Source: an uncultured Bacilli bacterium
Lineage (GTDB): Bacteria; Bacillota_I; Bacilli_A; RF39; UBA660
Assembly: GCA_947628235.1 (NCBI GenBank)
Contig: CANQZC010000013.1
Location: forward strand, 1 to 41,587
DNA length: 41,587 bases
Direction of reading: 5' to 3'
Part shown: positions 7,860 through 17,198 of the stretch, one piece after another
How positions within the stretch are numbered: position 1 is the first letter of the stretch
Layout of the letters: each line of letters begins with the position of its first letter
Made by a program: the position numbers and the translations under genes
The notes under the pieces: generated by a model
What the model was told of the DNA's origin: nothing
What the model saw: the letters and a program-made list of their open reading frames with translations, nothing else
Databases searched by the model: none

Positions 7860-8818
7860 TTGGTGAGGTTCAAATAAAATTTTTATATGGACCTCACGAT
7901 GGAATGCCAGACTTATTTTATATAAAAGCTAATGAAATCAACATAGATAAACAAGTATCGCTTCCTAAAGAATTCGTAAATCAGGATGTATCTTTTAAAA
8001 AAATAAATAAAGAGCAGGCAAAAAAAATATTACTTTCTAATGAGTTCTTGGATTGGGGAGATACTAATCTTTCAGCTTATTTTAAGGATGATTTTTGGAA
8101 TTCATTAAGGTACATATATTTGTGTGATGGTGGTTTATCGCCATTAAAAAAATATACCTTTTCCAAAAATAATATTGGAACTTGTCCCAGAGTTTCATAT
8201 AGATTAGGTACTAGTAGCATCTTTAATGATCCATATGCGATGTTATATCATATGCAAGATAATGGGCATATGAAATACGTAATCCCAACTAGTCTTTTTT
8301 CAATAATTGATCCTAAAAGAGTTTTTTTAAAATATAAGCCGGAAAACTATGAGTATCCGCAAGTGAAAATGGTATTAGGTGTTAAAGAAGAATATGCAAA
8401 TGACCATTCTTATAGAATGAGTTCTGTATGCTTAGATTATTGCAACGATCTAGGTTCCGAATTTATTAATACTTTAATTCCACAACCTATGACTCCATAT
8501 GGTTATAATATAGAAACTGATAAGGAACATGTTTGGGATGCTGCTACTTCTGACGCTGAAAATCGTGAATGGGTTCTTTTAAAGGCAGAATCTTCACATG
8601 ATACCTATTGGCACCCTCCAGCTAACTCGAATATTTGGCCAGACACCGGATTTTATGAAGGTGGCGGCGGCGAGTCAATTAAACCAAGTTATGATGATAA
8701 TCTAGCTCATCGAAAAACAGATGTAACTATGTATTCATTTATGTCTTTTTATAATGATAATAATTCTGGATTAATTATATTGCCAATAGTAATTTTTAAA
8801 AAAGAGATATTTGAATAA
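7856..8818 (+). CDS. Unknown protein inserted between tail tube and tail chaperone genes
   Basis: I do not recognise this 320-residue protein. Its likely start is TTG 7856, overlapping the TGA of the tube gene (TTGA) with no clear ribosome binding site, so translation may depend on coupling; Met17 (7904) is the next in-frame ATG. It is rich in Tyr, Trp and Asn and has no signal peptide or membrane segment. Conspicuous pieces are PPANSNIWPDTGFYEGGGG near 250 and several Cys/His in the middle. Tube and chaperone genes are normally adjacent, so this looks like an inserted accessory gene. Possibilities include a tail decoration protein or an unrelated moron; neither is shown. Confidence 0.7.
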   Translation: MIGEVQIKFLYGPHDGMPDLFYIKANEINIDKQVSLPKEFVNQDVSFKKINKEQAKKILLSNEFLDWGDTNLSAYFKDDFWNSLRYIYLCDGGLSPLKKYTFSKNNIGTCPRVSYRLGTSSIFNDPYAMLYHMQDNGHMKYVIPTSLFSIIDPKRVFLKYKPENYEYPQVKMVLGVKEEYANDHSYRMSSVCLDYCNDLGSEFINTLIPQPMTPYGYNIETDKEHVWDAATSDAENREWVLLKAESSHDTYWHPPANSNIWPDTGFYEGGGGESIKPSYDDNLAHRKTDVTMYSFMSFYNDNNSGLIILPIVIFKKEIFE

Positions 8819-8844
8819 TTAAAATTTAAAAAGGAGACCCGAAA

Positions 8845-9309
8845 ATGTTAGTAAAAGAAATAAAATACACAGACTTTAATGGAGTTGAAGCTACAACAAA
8901 AGCCTACTTCAATCTCACAAAATCGGAATTAATGGAAATGGAGCTTACAACTCCTGGCGGTATGAGAGCTTTGCTTCTCAATCTCGCTGAAACTAATGAC
9001 ACCGTAAGACTTATGAAGTATTTCAAAAAGATAATTCTTACTGCTTATGGTGTAAAGAGCGATGATGGCCAGAGTTTCAAGAAATCTAAGAAAATCTCTA
9101 AGAAATTTGTTAACTCTGCCGCATATGATGCTCTATTTATTGAGCTATTTAGTGATGTCGAGAAACTCACGGTATTCATTAAAGGATTGCTTCCAAAGGA
9201 CTTGATGGATAAGCTTCCTGATGATGCTACTATTGAAGCTGAGTATGAGAAACTTGCTCATGGTAATAATGTAACAACTCTTCCGGCGTCAACAAATACT
9301 CAAGAATAA
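8845..9309 (+). CDS. Tail assembly chaperone (gpG-like)
   Basis: The 154-residue protein should wrap the tape measure before tube polymerisation. KEIKYTDFNGVEATTKAYFNLTKSELMEMELTTPGGM is typical of Firmicutes-phage tail chaperones; a Lys-rich middle (KKSKKISKKF) and an acidic C-terminal helix follow. AAAAAGGAGA precedes ATG 8845. In many phages the next protein is made by a frameshift from this gene. Here the next gene has its own strong ribosome binding site after a 24-base gap and I see no slippery site at the junction, so two separate proteins are likely. Confidence 0.78.
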   Translation: MLVKEIKYTDFNGVEATTKAYFNLTKSELMEMELTTPGGMRALLLNLAETNDTVRLMKYFKKIILTAYGVKSDDGQSFKKSKKISKKFVNSAAYDALFIELFSDVEKLTVFIKGLLPKDLMDKLPDDATIEAEYEKLAHGNNVTTLPASTNTQE

Positions 9310-9333
9310 TTTTACTTACAAGGAGGCTAGAGA

Positions 9334-9870
9334 ATGCTCACAATTAATGTACCTGCACAAGAATTCTACGATGAAAAACTGAATAAATTTTTTAACATTC
9401 ACGCCCATACTCTAACACTAGAGCATTCTCTAGTCTCAATTTCCAAATGGGAATCAAAATGGAAGAAACCTTTTCTTTCCAAAGACCCGATGACTAATGA
9501 ACAAGTTATTGATTACATAAAATGTATGACCATCTCGAAGAATGTAGATGAAAATCTTTATAATTTTCTTCCTGAGAAAACTATAAAAGAAATATTTGAC
9601 TATGTTGAAGACCCAATGACTGCCACTTGGTTTAATGATAAGAAAAGACCAGGCGGTGGTAGACAAATTGTAACTAGCGAAGTTATATATTACTACATGA
9701 TAGCTCTCAATGTCCCAATGGAATGTCAAAAGTGGCATCTGAATAGACTTATAACTTTAATTCATGTTTGTGAGTTGAAGCAGCAAAATCCCAAGAAGAT
9801 GTCTAAGGGTGCCGCAATGCAGCAACATAAAGCTCTTAACGCTGCAAGGAGAGCAAGAAGAGGTCATTAA
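9334..9870 (+). CDS. Second tail assembly chaperone-like protein
   Basis: A 178-residue protein encoded between the gpG-like chaperone and the tape measure region. FNIHAHTLTLEHSLVSISKWESKWKKPFL and the basic C-terminus MSKGAAMQQHKALNAARRARRG are recurrent in phages of gut Firmicutes at this site, where it takes the place of the gpT part of the chaperone pair. It starts at ATG 9334 after AAGGAGGCTAG. No catalytic motif is visible; function is inferred from position and resemblance. Confidence 0.68.
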   Translation: MLTINVPAQEFYDEKLNKFFNIHAHTLTLEHSLVSISKWESKWKKPFLSKDPMTNEQVIDYIKCMTISKNVDENLYNFLPEKTIKEIFDYVEDPMTATWFNDKKRPGGGRQIVTSEVIYYYMIALNVPMECQKWHLNRLITLIHVCELKQQNPKKMSKGAAMQQHKALNAARRARRGH

Positions 9871-9871
9871 T

Positions 9872-10246
9872 ATGATATCAATAAAATCAAAAGGGGATTT
9901 CCATAAAACATTAAGCTTTTTAAAAAGAGATAGAACAAGTAAAATTAAACGAATCTTAGAAAAATATGGGAACAGAGGAGTTGCAGCTTTGTCATCTGCT
10001 ACTCCAATGGACTCTGGAAAAACTGCTAGCTCTTGGGGCTATGAAATTGAGTTTAACAAAAGTGGATTTGCACTTTACTTTACAAATTCAAATGTTGTCA
10101 ATGGAGTTCCAATAGCTATAGTTATACAATATGGACACGCTACAAGAAGTGGGTCCTATGTAAAAGGAATTGACTATATTAATCCTGCTTTAAAACCAAT
10201 AATGTATGAAATAGCCGAAGAAATTTGGAGAGAGGTGGTAAAATGA
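9872..10246 (+). CDS. HK97 gp10-like tail/neck protein
   Basis: A 124-residue protein from ATG 9872, preceded by AAGAAGAGG inside the end of the previous gene; an upstream in-frame Met at 9809 lies within that gene and is less likely. TPMDSGKTASSWGYEIEFNKSG, YFTNSNVVNGVPIAIVIQYGHATRSG and YINPALKPI match the HK97-gp10/minor-tail family, normally involved in tail completion near the neck. The position between chaperones and tape measure differs from HK97 but occurs in related gut phages. Its TGA overlaps the tape-measure ATG. Confidence 0.7.
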   Translation: MISIKSKGDFHKTLSFLKRDRTSKIKRILEKYGNRGVAALSSATPMDSGKTASSWGYEIEFNKSGFALYFTNSNVVNGVPIAIVIQYGHATRSGSYVKGIDYINPALKPIMYEIAEEIWREVVK

Positions 10247-13200
10247 GCCGAGAGGTTGACGAAAGAATTGTCCAGATGCAATTTGACAATAAGGAATTTG
10301 AAAACAAAATCTCAGGGACAATAAAAAGTCTTGATAAGTTAAATTCATCAATGAACCTTAGCAATTCCAATAAAGATTTGTCAAAAGGTCTTAATCTTTC
10401 TGGTTTAACTGACGCTGTAGAAGGTATAGCAGATAAATTTTCTACTCTTGGTGTAATCGCCAGAACCACTCTTCAAAATATTGTTAACGATGCTTACAAT
10501 ATGGGTAAGCAAGTTGTTAGCAGCTTTACAATAGATCCTGTAAAAACTGGTTTCTCAGAATATGAGACCCAGATTAATGCTGTTCAGACTATTTTGGCTA
10601 ATACTCAAACTAAAGGTACGACCTTAGACCAAGTAAATGAAGCATTAGATGAGTTAAATACTTATGCTGATAAAACTATTTATAATTTTACGGAAATGAC
10701 TCGTAATATTGGTACATTTACTGCAGCTGGTGTTGATTTGGACACCTCAGTTGCTGCAATTAAAGGTATTGCAAACCTTGCTGCGGTATCAGGTTCAACT
10801 GCTCAGCAAGCAGCAAACGGAATGTACCAGCTTTCACAAGCATTGGCAGCCGGTTCTGTAAAATTACAGGACTGGAACTCAGTAACTCAAGCAGGCCTTG
10901 GCGGCGAAAATTTTCAAGAAGAATTAAAAAGAACCGCTAGAGTTATGGGCATAGAAGTGGATGAGATGATTGAGAAAAATGGAACTTTTAGAGAAAGTCT
11001 AAAAGAAGGATGGTTAACTTCTGAAGTTCTAACAGAAACATTAGCAAAATACACTGGAGATCTTAGCAGACAACAACTTTTAAATAAAGGTTATACAGAA
11101 GATCAAGCAGAAGCAATTTTAGAATTAGGAAAAATCGCTAATGATTCTGCAACTAAAGTTAAAACATTTACTCAATTATTTGACACTCTGCATGAAACAG
11201 CTCAATCTGGATGGACGCAAAGTTGGGAAATTATAATCGGTGATTTTGAAGAAGCCAAAGGTGTAATGACTACCTTCTCTGATAAATTTGGAGCTATGAT
11301 TGACGCGTCTTCCGCAGCTAGAGTAAGTCTTTTAAAAGATTGGAAACAACTTGGTGGTCGTAAAGTTCTAATTGAAGGGATAAACACAGCTTTTTATTCT
11401 TTAACGGCTTTAATAAAGCCAATAAAAGATGCATTTAGAACTATATTTCCTAAAGCAACTGGCAAACAACTTTTTGAGCTTACAAAAAGATTTAAAGAAT
11501 TGATGGAAAAGCTAAGGCCAAGTGCCCATACAACTTTGATTCTTACTACATCATTCAGAATGCTATTCCGAATAATACGAATTGGTAAAGATTTATTTTC
11601 TGGGCTTTTGCATGTATTTGTTAGATTCTTTAATAAAATAAAACCAAGTAATGAAGCATTAGCTAAATTTGTACTCAAAATTTCAGATGCGGTTTACCAG
11701 GTTGAAAAATACATAAATTCATTTGGTGGGTTTGCAGCTATATTTGATATGTGGATAGATGCAGTTAAGAATGCGATATCTACAGCAAAAACATGGATAA
11801 TAAATACTTGGAATAAAATAGTAACAACTATAACAGATTCTGAAGCTTTTAAGAAGGCTAAAGAAGCTATAGATAATTTCTTTAAAACATCTCCACAATA
11901 TAAGAGTTTAACTGACGCACTTGATGCGGTTAAATCAAAAATAGAAGGTGTAAAGCAATCTATAAAATCGGGCAGTAAAGAATTTGATTTATTTAAATCT
12001 ATTGGTGATGCATGGGCTAAAGTATGGAATAAAGTTAAAGAAGTTGCATCTGAGGTTTGGAAATTTCTTAAACCTATATTTGATAGAATTGGTCAATTCT
12101 TTGGAAAAATATTTAATAATCTAAAAGATAACTTTAAAGATTTAAATGGTTTAGATATTTTAAATATGCTCAAAACCGGTGCATTAGGGGCCTTATATTT
12201 GCAACTAAAACAATTTGTTAAAAGCATAACAAAAGATATTAAAGGCTTAGCTAGTGGTGTGTCAGGGGTACTTGATAAGGTTGGGAAATCTATAGACGCT
12301 TTCATTGGCGCAATAAAAGCTGAAAGTTTAAATAAAATAGCAAAATCAGTAGCTCTATTAGCCGCATCACTAATTGCTATGTCATTAGTAGATCCACTAA
12401 ACGTAGCATTATCAACGGCGGCTCTTACCGCTATGTTTCAACAAATATCAATAGTATTTAAAACCATGGGTAAATTTGATGCTAAAGGTACAGCATCTAT
12501 ATACCTTGTCACCGATGGATTTTATAAAATTGCAAAATCGGTTGCAGTTGTTGCAGCAGCAATAACTATATTGTCTGCTATGAACCCTGAAAATGTATTA
12601 ACTGCATCCTTAGCAATAGCTCTTTTATTGGAATCTTTTATCGGAATCATTTATCAAATAAGTGCTCTTGCAGATTATATAAAGTTAACAAGTGATAAAA
12701 TGCTAAATATAGAAGTTATTATCTATATGATGCAAAAAATATCCACTCAACTTATAAAAATGGCAGTTGCACTACGAATTGTAGGCAATACACCATCAGA
12801 TAGTATCTTGGCAAGTGCTATTGCATTAACTGCTTTGCTAGAATCTATAGCTTTATTTATAAAATTAACCGAAAAATTAGAAGTTAATGTTGCAGCAATT
12901 GAATCTGTGAAACAAATAGCAAAAGCTATGATTATTTTATCTGCATCAGTTGCTTTACTTGGGCAATTAAAACTTGGCACACTTATTCAAGGATTTGCAG
13001 CGTTTACACTTATATTGACTGAGGTATTAGGCTTTATGGCTGCAATGGCGGCTTTAAAACTCCCAGATGATGCAATAGGAAAAAGTATAAAAGAAGCAGC
13101 AAAAGGTATGCTTATATTAGCGGCTGCAATATTCCTTCTTGGAAAAATGAATATCTGGACATTAGGCCAAGGTTTATTAGCTGTCGCTGCTGGTTTACTT

Positions 13201-16200
13201 ATTTTTGGAGCGGCTTTAAAACTAATAAATGTCAAAGATGAGAATACTGCAGATGCAATATTGAAACTTTCAAAGGCATTAATTGCAATGTCTGTTGCTA
13301 TGTTTATACTAAGTAAGATACCTTGGTGGGGATTAGTAGGCGCCTTAGCTGCTATGGCTGGCTCATTCTTACTTCTTGGTGCAGCAGCAAAGATTTTCTC
13401 AAAGCAATCATCAGACAAATTAGAGTCAATTGCAAAAATAATGAGAAATGTTGCGTTTGCAATGGCTTTAGCTGGTGTTGGCATCTTAGCCGCTTCTATT
13501 GGCTTAACCGCTTTTGCGGGTGCTTCATCCGCAGCTGCTGCGGCTTTATATGCAGTAATAAGCACAGTATTAAGCTTTATACCATTATTTATACGAAAGA
13601 TAGGCGAGGGAATAGTTGCACTTGTTGATGTTATAGGGCAAAATAAGGAAGCAATTATTAGAAATTTTGTTCTTGTTGCAGAAGCAGCTTTAACTGGATT
13701 TATCGACTTGTTTCCTGATATTGTTGAAGCAATTGTAGTTTTTGTTGACCAGGTTCTTACCGCTTTAAATGACAATATTGGGGACTGGACAGAAAAAATA
13801 CTTAATATAATTCTACAAGTTCTCAATGCTTTAGTAGAATATATTCCTGATATTGTAAAAGTAGCAGTTAAATTAATCGCTGATTTCTTCTTAGCGATTG
13901 GAGAAGCGTTAAAAGGATATGATGTTGAAGCTTTGAAATCGGTTCTTGTAGGAATCGGTGTTGTAGCCGGTATATTTATAGCGGTTCAGAAGCTAAGTGG
14001 TGATATGAAGAAAGCTCTACCTCCTCTTATCATGATGATTGTTTTATTGGCAGCAGTTGTTGGTGCATTTTGGATTATATCTTTAATAGACACTACAACT
14101 ATTCAGGCAATAGCTGATGGAATTGGCACAGCTTTAGTAGGCATTGCTGCTGCTATGAAATTAGCGTCAAATATACCTATAGTTGCAGCTGCTCAAGGAT
14201 TAGTTGGCTTAGCTATATTCTTAGGTGGTTTAGTTGCAATACTTGCTATACTTGGAGGATTAAATCAGATACCAGGATTTAGTTGGCTTCTTGGTGAAGG
14301 AAGTAAAGTTCTTAGACAACTTGGAGAAGCAATTGGCGGATTCATAGGTGGTGTAGTTGGCGCATTTCTTGATGCTGCGACTTCATCATTTGGCGCTATA
14401 GGTCAACATCTAACAGACTTTTGGAATAATGCTAAACCATTCATTGAAGGAATGCAAAATATGAATGGTCCGAAAGTTCTTGAGAGTGTTGATGTATTAG
14501 CAGGGGCTATTGTTGCTTTAACAGTTGGTGAAATACTTGATGGAATTGCTAGTTTACTTAACGGTGGAAAAAGTTTTGCAGATTTTGGAACACAATTAGC
14601 TCTATTAGCCCCAGGTATTCTTTCATTCTATCAACAACTTATAACCGTAAATGGCTTAGAGCTTCTCAGATTAGCAACTGCAGTTGCTGCTTTTGCTCAG
14701 GTTGGCGCTGGAATAAAAGAAGGCGGATTATTTGGCTGGCTTACCGGTGAATCCAACTGGACTAAATTCGCTGAAGGAATAGAGCAAGTCGGCAAAGGCT
14801 TAGCTGCTTTCTGGGTGCAAGTTACTGATAAAAATGGTAATCTTAAAATAGATGCAAATGGTGTAAAGACTGCTGCGACTGCTGCTGGATATTTAGCAGA
14901 TCTTGGTTCTAAACTAAAAGTGGGTGGCGTTGTAGGTCTCTTTACTGGAGAAACAGATTGGAAGAAATTCTCATCAGGAATTGAAGGATTAGCTACATCA
15001 CTTATCAATTTCCAAAATAAAATACTTGACAAAGATGGAAACGAAATTCTTAAAAAGAATGTCTTTAAGAATGCACTTGACATAGCAACCGATATAGCGG
15101 ACTTTGGTGAAAAGATAAAATCTGGAGGAATAAGTTCTTGGTGGGATGGGGAAGTTGACTGGACCAAATTTGGAGACGGATTAACTTCCATGGGGGCTGG
15201 TCTTTACAACTTCCAGCATAATGTTCAAGATATTAAGGATGGAGAACTTGATAATGGGCTTAAAGCACTTAAACAATTAGTGGCTATATCCAAAGATGTT
15301 CCAACTGAAGGAGGTTGGTGGGATGCTATATTTGGTGCAACTGACCTTGAAGGATTTAGCGGAAGTCTTGGCACCATGGGAACTGGGCTTACAACATTTA
15401 GTGAAAATATAAAAGGTGTTGATTATGTTCAGGTCAAGAATGTATCTAGCGCTCTTAAAGATCTTGTTAATGTCTCTAAAATACTTGTTGACAATGGTGA
15501 CGATGGAGACAATCTATTTGGGTTTGCAAATAATCTTAGCTCAATAGCAGGTGACGGATTTGATAGCTTCATAGATGCTTTAAACCAAGCTGCACCTGGG
15601 CTTAAGAATTCTGTTACTTCACTGTATTCAAGAGTAACTAAAGGTATGATGGGTTCCGACGATGGTAAAGAAGATTATTGGGAATACAAACATATTGGAG
15701 AAACAGCAGTCGGTAAATTTGCAGCTGGAGTTAAAGACAGACAGGAAGACAATAAAGAAATTGTTGTTGCCGTATTTAGCAACATTTTGTCTGCGGTAAG
15801 CGATAGTATTACAGATAAAATGACACAAGCTGGAAAAGATGCTGTTGTTGGTTTTAACAAAGGAGTTCAAGAAGAAAATATTGCATTACAACAAGAAGCT
15901 GCACTTATAGGTCAAACTGTTTTATTAGGTGCAATGGCTGCTCTTGATGAACATTCTCCATCAAAAGAGATGGGAAAAGTTGGTAATTATGCAGTTATAG
16001 GACTTATAAATGGACTTAGACAATATGCTTCAGCAGCAAATGCATCTGGACAAGAAATTGGTGCTGGAGTTTTAGATTCTGTACGAAATTCTGTTTCTAT
16101 GGTTCAATCAGTAATTAATGACGAATTAGATGAATCGCCAACGATAACTCCTGTATTAAATCTTTCAGAAATTCAAAATGGAAGTAAACAGATAGACAAT

Positions 16201-16458
16201 ATACTTGGAGGTGGCTATGGCTATGATGTTCTAGGCCGCACTTCGCGATATATGAATACTGTTTACTCTAAAAGAAATAATCCAAACAAAGATGTTGTTG
16301 CTGCTATCAATAATCTTGGTTCTAGAATGGATCAATTAGAAACTTCTATAACTGGAATGAGAGTAGTTCTCAATGACAACACTCTTGTTGGCAAGATTAC
16401 ACCATCAATAAACAAAAGACTTGGTAAACAAGTTATATTATCTAAGAGAGGAATGTGA
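10243..16458 (+). CDS. Tape measure protein
   Basis: This 2,071-residue protein sets tail length and is carried inside the tube. ATG 10243 overlaps the previous stop (ATGA) and follows GAGAGGTGG. Residues near 95-260 match the tape-measure N-terminal domain (FSEYETQINAVQTILANT..., GIANLAAVSGSTAQQAANGMYQLSQALAAG). The middle has many hydrophobic Ala/Leu/Ile helices (about 690-1,100 and 1,220-1,420), some probably membrane-active. Four repeats spaced by about 65 residues, marked by G-[LVW]-x-G-x-[TD]-[DN]-W-x-K-F, begin near 1,494, 1,560, 1,628 and 1,690. By the usual 1.5 A per residue, the tail would be roughly 300 nm. No lysin domain is obvious. Confidence 0.93.
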   Translation: MSREVDERIVQMQFDNKEFENKISGTIKSLDKLNSSMNLSNSNKDLSKGLNLSGLTDAVEGIADKFSTLGVIARTTLQNIVNDAYNMGKQVVSSFTIDPVKTGFSEYETQINAVQTILANTQTKGTTLDQVNEALDELNTYADKTIYNFTEMTRNIGTFTAAGVDLDTSVAAIKGIANLAAVSGSTAQQAANGMYQLSQALAAGSVKLQDWNSVTQAGLGGENFQEELKRTARVMGIEVDEMIEKNGTFRESLKEGWLTSEVLTETLAKYTGDLSRQQLLNKGYTEDQAEAILELGKIANDSATKVKTFTQLFDTLHETAQSGWTQSWEIIIGDFEEAKGVMTTFSDKFGAMIDASSAARVSLLKDWKQLGGRKVLIEGINTAFYSLTALIKPIKDAFRTIFPKATGKQLFELTKRFKELMEKLRPSAHTTLILTTSFRMLFRIIRIGKDLFSGLLHVFVRFFNKIKPSNEALAKFVLKISDAVYQVEKYINSFGGFAAIFDMWIDAVKNAISTAKTWIINTWNKIVTTITDSEAFKKAKEAIDNFFKTSPQYKSLTDALDAVKSKIEGVKQSIKSGSKEFDLFKSIGDAWAKVWNKVKEVASEVWKFLKPIFDRIGQFFGKIFNNLKDNFKDLNGLDILNMLKTGALGALYLQLKQFVKSITKDIKGLASGVSGVLDKVGKSIDAFIGAIKAESLNKIAKSVALLAASLIAMSLVDPLNVALSTAALTAMFQQISIVFKTMGKFDAKGTASIYLVTDGFYKIAKSVAVVAAAITILSAMNPENVLTASLAIALLLESFIGIIYQISALADYIKLTSDKMLNIEVIIYMMQKISTQLIKMAVALRIVGNTPSDSILASAIALTALLESIALFIKLTEKLEVNVAAIESVKQIAKAMIILSASVALLGQLKLGTLIQGFAAFTLILTEVLGFMAAMAALKLPDDAIGKSIKEAAKGMLILAAAIFLLGKMNIWTLGQGLLAVAAGLLIFGAALKLINVKDENTADAILKLSKALIAMSVAMFILSKIPWWGLVGALAAMAGSFLLLGAAAKIFSKQSSDKLESIAKIMRNVAFAMALAGVGILAASIGLTAFAGASSAAAAALYAVISTVLSFIPLFIRKIGEGIVALVDVIGQNKEAIIRNFVLVAEAALTGFIDLFPDIVEAIVVFVDQVLTALNDNIGDWTEKILNIILQVLNALVEYIPDIVKVAVKLIADFFLAIGEALKGYDVEALKSVLVGIGVVAGIFIAVQKLSGDMKKALPPLIMMIVLLAAVVGAFWIISLIDTTTIQAIADGIGTALVGIAAAMKLASNIPIVAAAQGLVGLAIFLGGLVAILAILGGLNQIPGFSWLLGEGSKVLRQLGEAIGGFIGGVVGAFLDAATSSFGAIGQHLTDFWNNAKPFIEGMQNMNGPKVLESVDVLAGAIVALTVGEILDGIASLLNGGKSFADFGTQLALLAPGILSFYQQLITVNGLELLRLATAVAAFAQVGAGIKEGGLFGWLTGESNWTKFAEGIEQVGKGLAAFWVQVTDKNGNLKIDANGVKTAATAAGYLADLGSKLKVGGVVGLFTGETDWKKFSSGIEGLATSLINFQNKILDKDGNEILKKNVFKNALDIATDIADFGEKIKSGGISSWWDGEVDWTKFGDGLTSMGAGLYNFQHNVQDIKDGELDNGLKALKQLVAISKDVPTEGGWWDAIFGATDLEGFSGSLGTMGTGLTTFSENIKGVDYVQVKNVSSALKDLVNVSKILVDNGDDGDNLFGFANNLSSIAGDGFDSFIDALNQAAPGLKNSVTSLYSRVTKGMMGSDDGKEDYWEYKHIGETAVGKFAAGVKDRQEDNKEIVVAVFSNILSAVSDSITDKMTQAGKDAVVGFNKGVQEENIALQQEAALIGQTVLLGAMAALDEHSPSKEMGKVGNYAVIGLINGLRQYASAANASGQEIGAGVLDSVRNSVSMVQSVINDELDESPTITPVLNLSEIQNGSKQIDNILGGGYGYDVLGRTSRYMNTVYSKRNNPNKDVVAAINNLGSRMDQLETSITGMRVVLNDNTLVGKITPSINKRLGKQVILSKRGM

Positions 16459-17198
16459 GAATAGTGTATCATTCTATAACATTTGGTAATAAAAATACAT
16501 GGGATGATTGGCATCTTATTCCCACATCCCGACCTTATATGGAACTTCCAGAAATCAAAACTAATATAATTGATATTCCAGGAGCTTATGGCTCATTAGA
16601 TATAAGTGAGAGCCTTGTCGGTCATATTCTTTACGAGAATAGGCAAGGTTCTCTTGAATTCTATATTGACCATGAATATTGGAAATCTTGGGTTGATACG
16701 TTTCATACAATAGCAAGTTACTTGCATGGTCAGAGAATGAAATGCATTTTGGAAGATGATCCTGGATACTACTATGATGGAAGATTTACGGTAAGTAAAT
16801 GGTCATCTGAAGAAAGCTATTCAAAGATAACCATAGATTATGATGTTTATCCATTTAAGAAAGAATTAACTGAGAGAAGTGAACCATGGCTTTGGGATCC
16901 GTTTGATTTCGAAGAAGGAATTATTCATGAGGGGTATTCTAAATCATTTACAGGAACTTATATACTTACTATAGACGGTACGGACGAATACATTGTTCCA
17001 ACATTTTATTGCGCATCTAGTTTTGTTCCAGCTCCAACAGTAACTGTTGAATATAATGGAGTTACAAAAACTTTAGAGCTTGGTAAAACCAATATTTTTC
17101 CAGAATGGAGTATATCAAACGGTTCACATAAATTTAAATTCGTTACGGACGGGGGTCATTGTGATTTAACAGTTCATTATCAAGGAGGATTATTATAA
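16455..17198 (+). CDS. Distal tail protein (Dit-like)
   Basis: The 247-residue protein should form the hexameric ring at the tail tip joining tube and hub. The N-terminal part, with GNKNTWDDWHLIPTSRP, IDIPGAYGSLDISESL and the Arg/Gly-rich strand pattern, is the common Dit/siphovirus tail-component domain; the last 80 residues form a beta-rich extension. GTG 16455 overlaps the tape-measure TGA. GTG 16464, three codons later, is better spaced from AGAGAGGA, so the true start could be either. The next gene begins at the last base of its stop codon. Confidence 0.8.
   Translation: MRIVYHSITFGNKNTWDDWHLIPTSRPYMELPEIKTNIIDIPGAYGSLDISESLVGHILYENRQGSLEFYIDHEYWKSWVDTFHTIASYLHGQRMKCILEDDPGYYYDGRFTVSKWSSEESYSKITIDYDVYPFKKELTERSEPWLWDPFDFEEGIIHEGYSKSFTGTYILTIDGTDEYIVPTFYCASSFVPAPTVTVEYNGVTKTLELGKTNIFPEWSISNGSHKFKFVTDGGHCDLTVHYQGGLL

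Noticed and set aside
9290..9340. Programmed frameshift joining the two tail chaperone genes.
   Set aside because: No slippery heptamer was seen at the junction and the second gene has its own AAGGAGG and ATG.
12987..13826. A long open frame (279 codons) on the - strand inside the tape measure gene.
   Set aside because: It is antisense to a strongly supported Ala-rich coding region, has low-complexity composition from the complementary codons, and no ribosome binding site was found.
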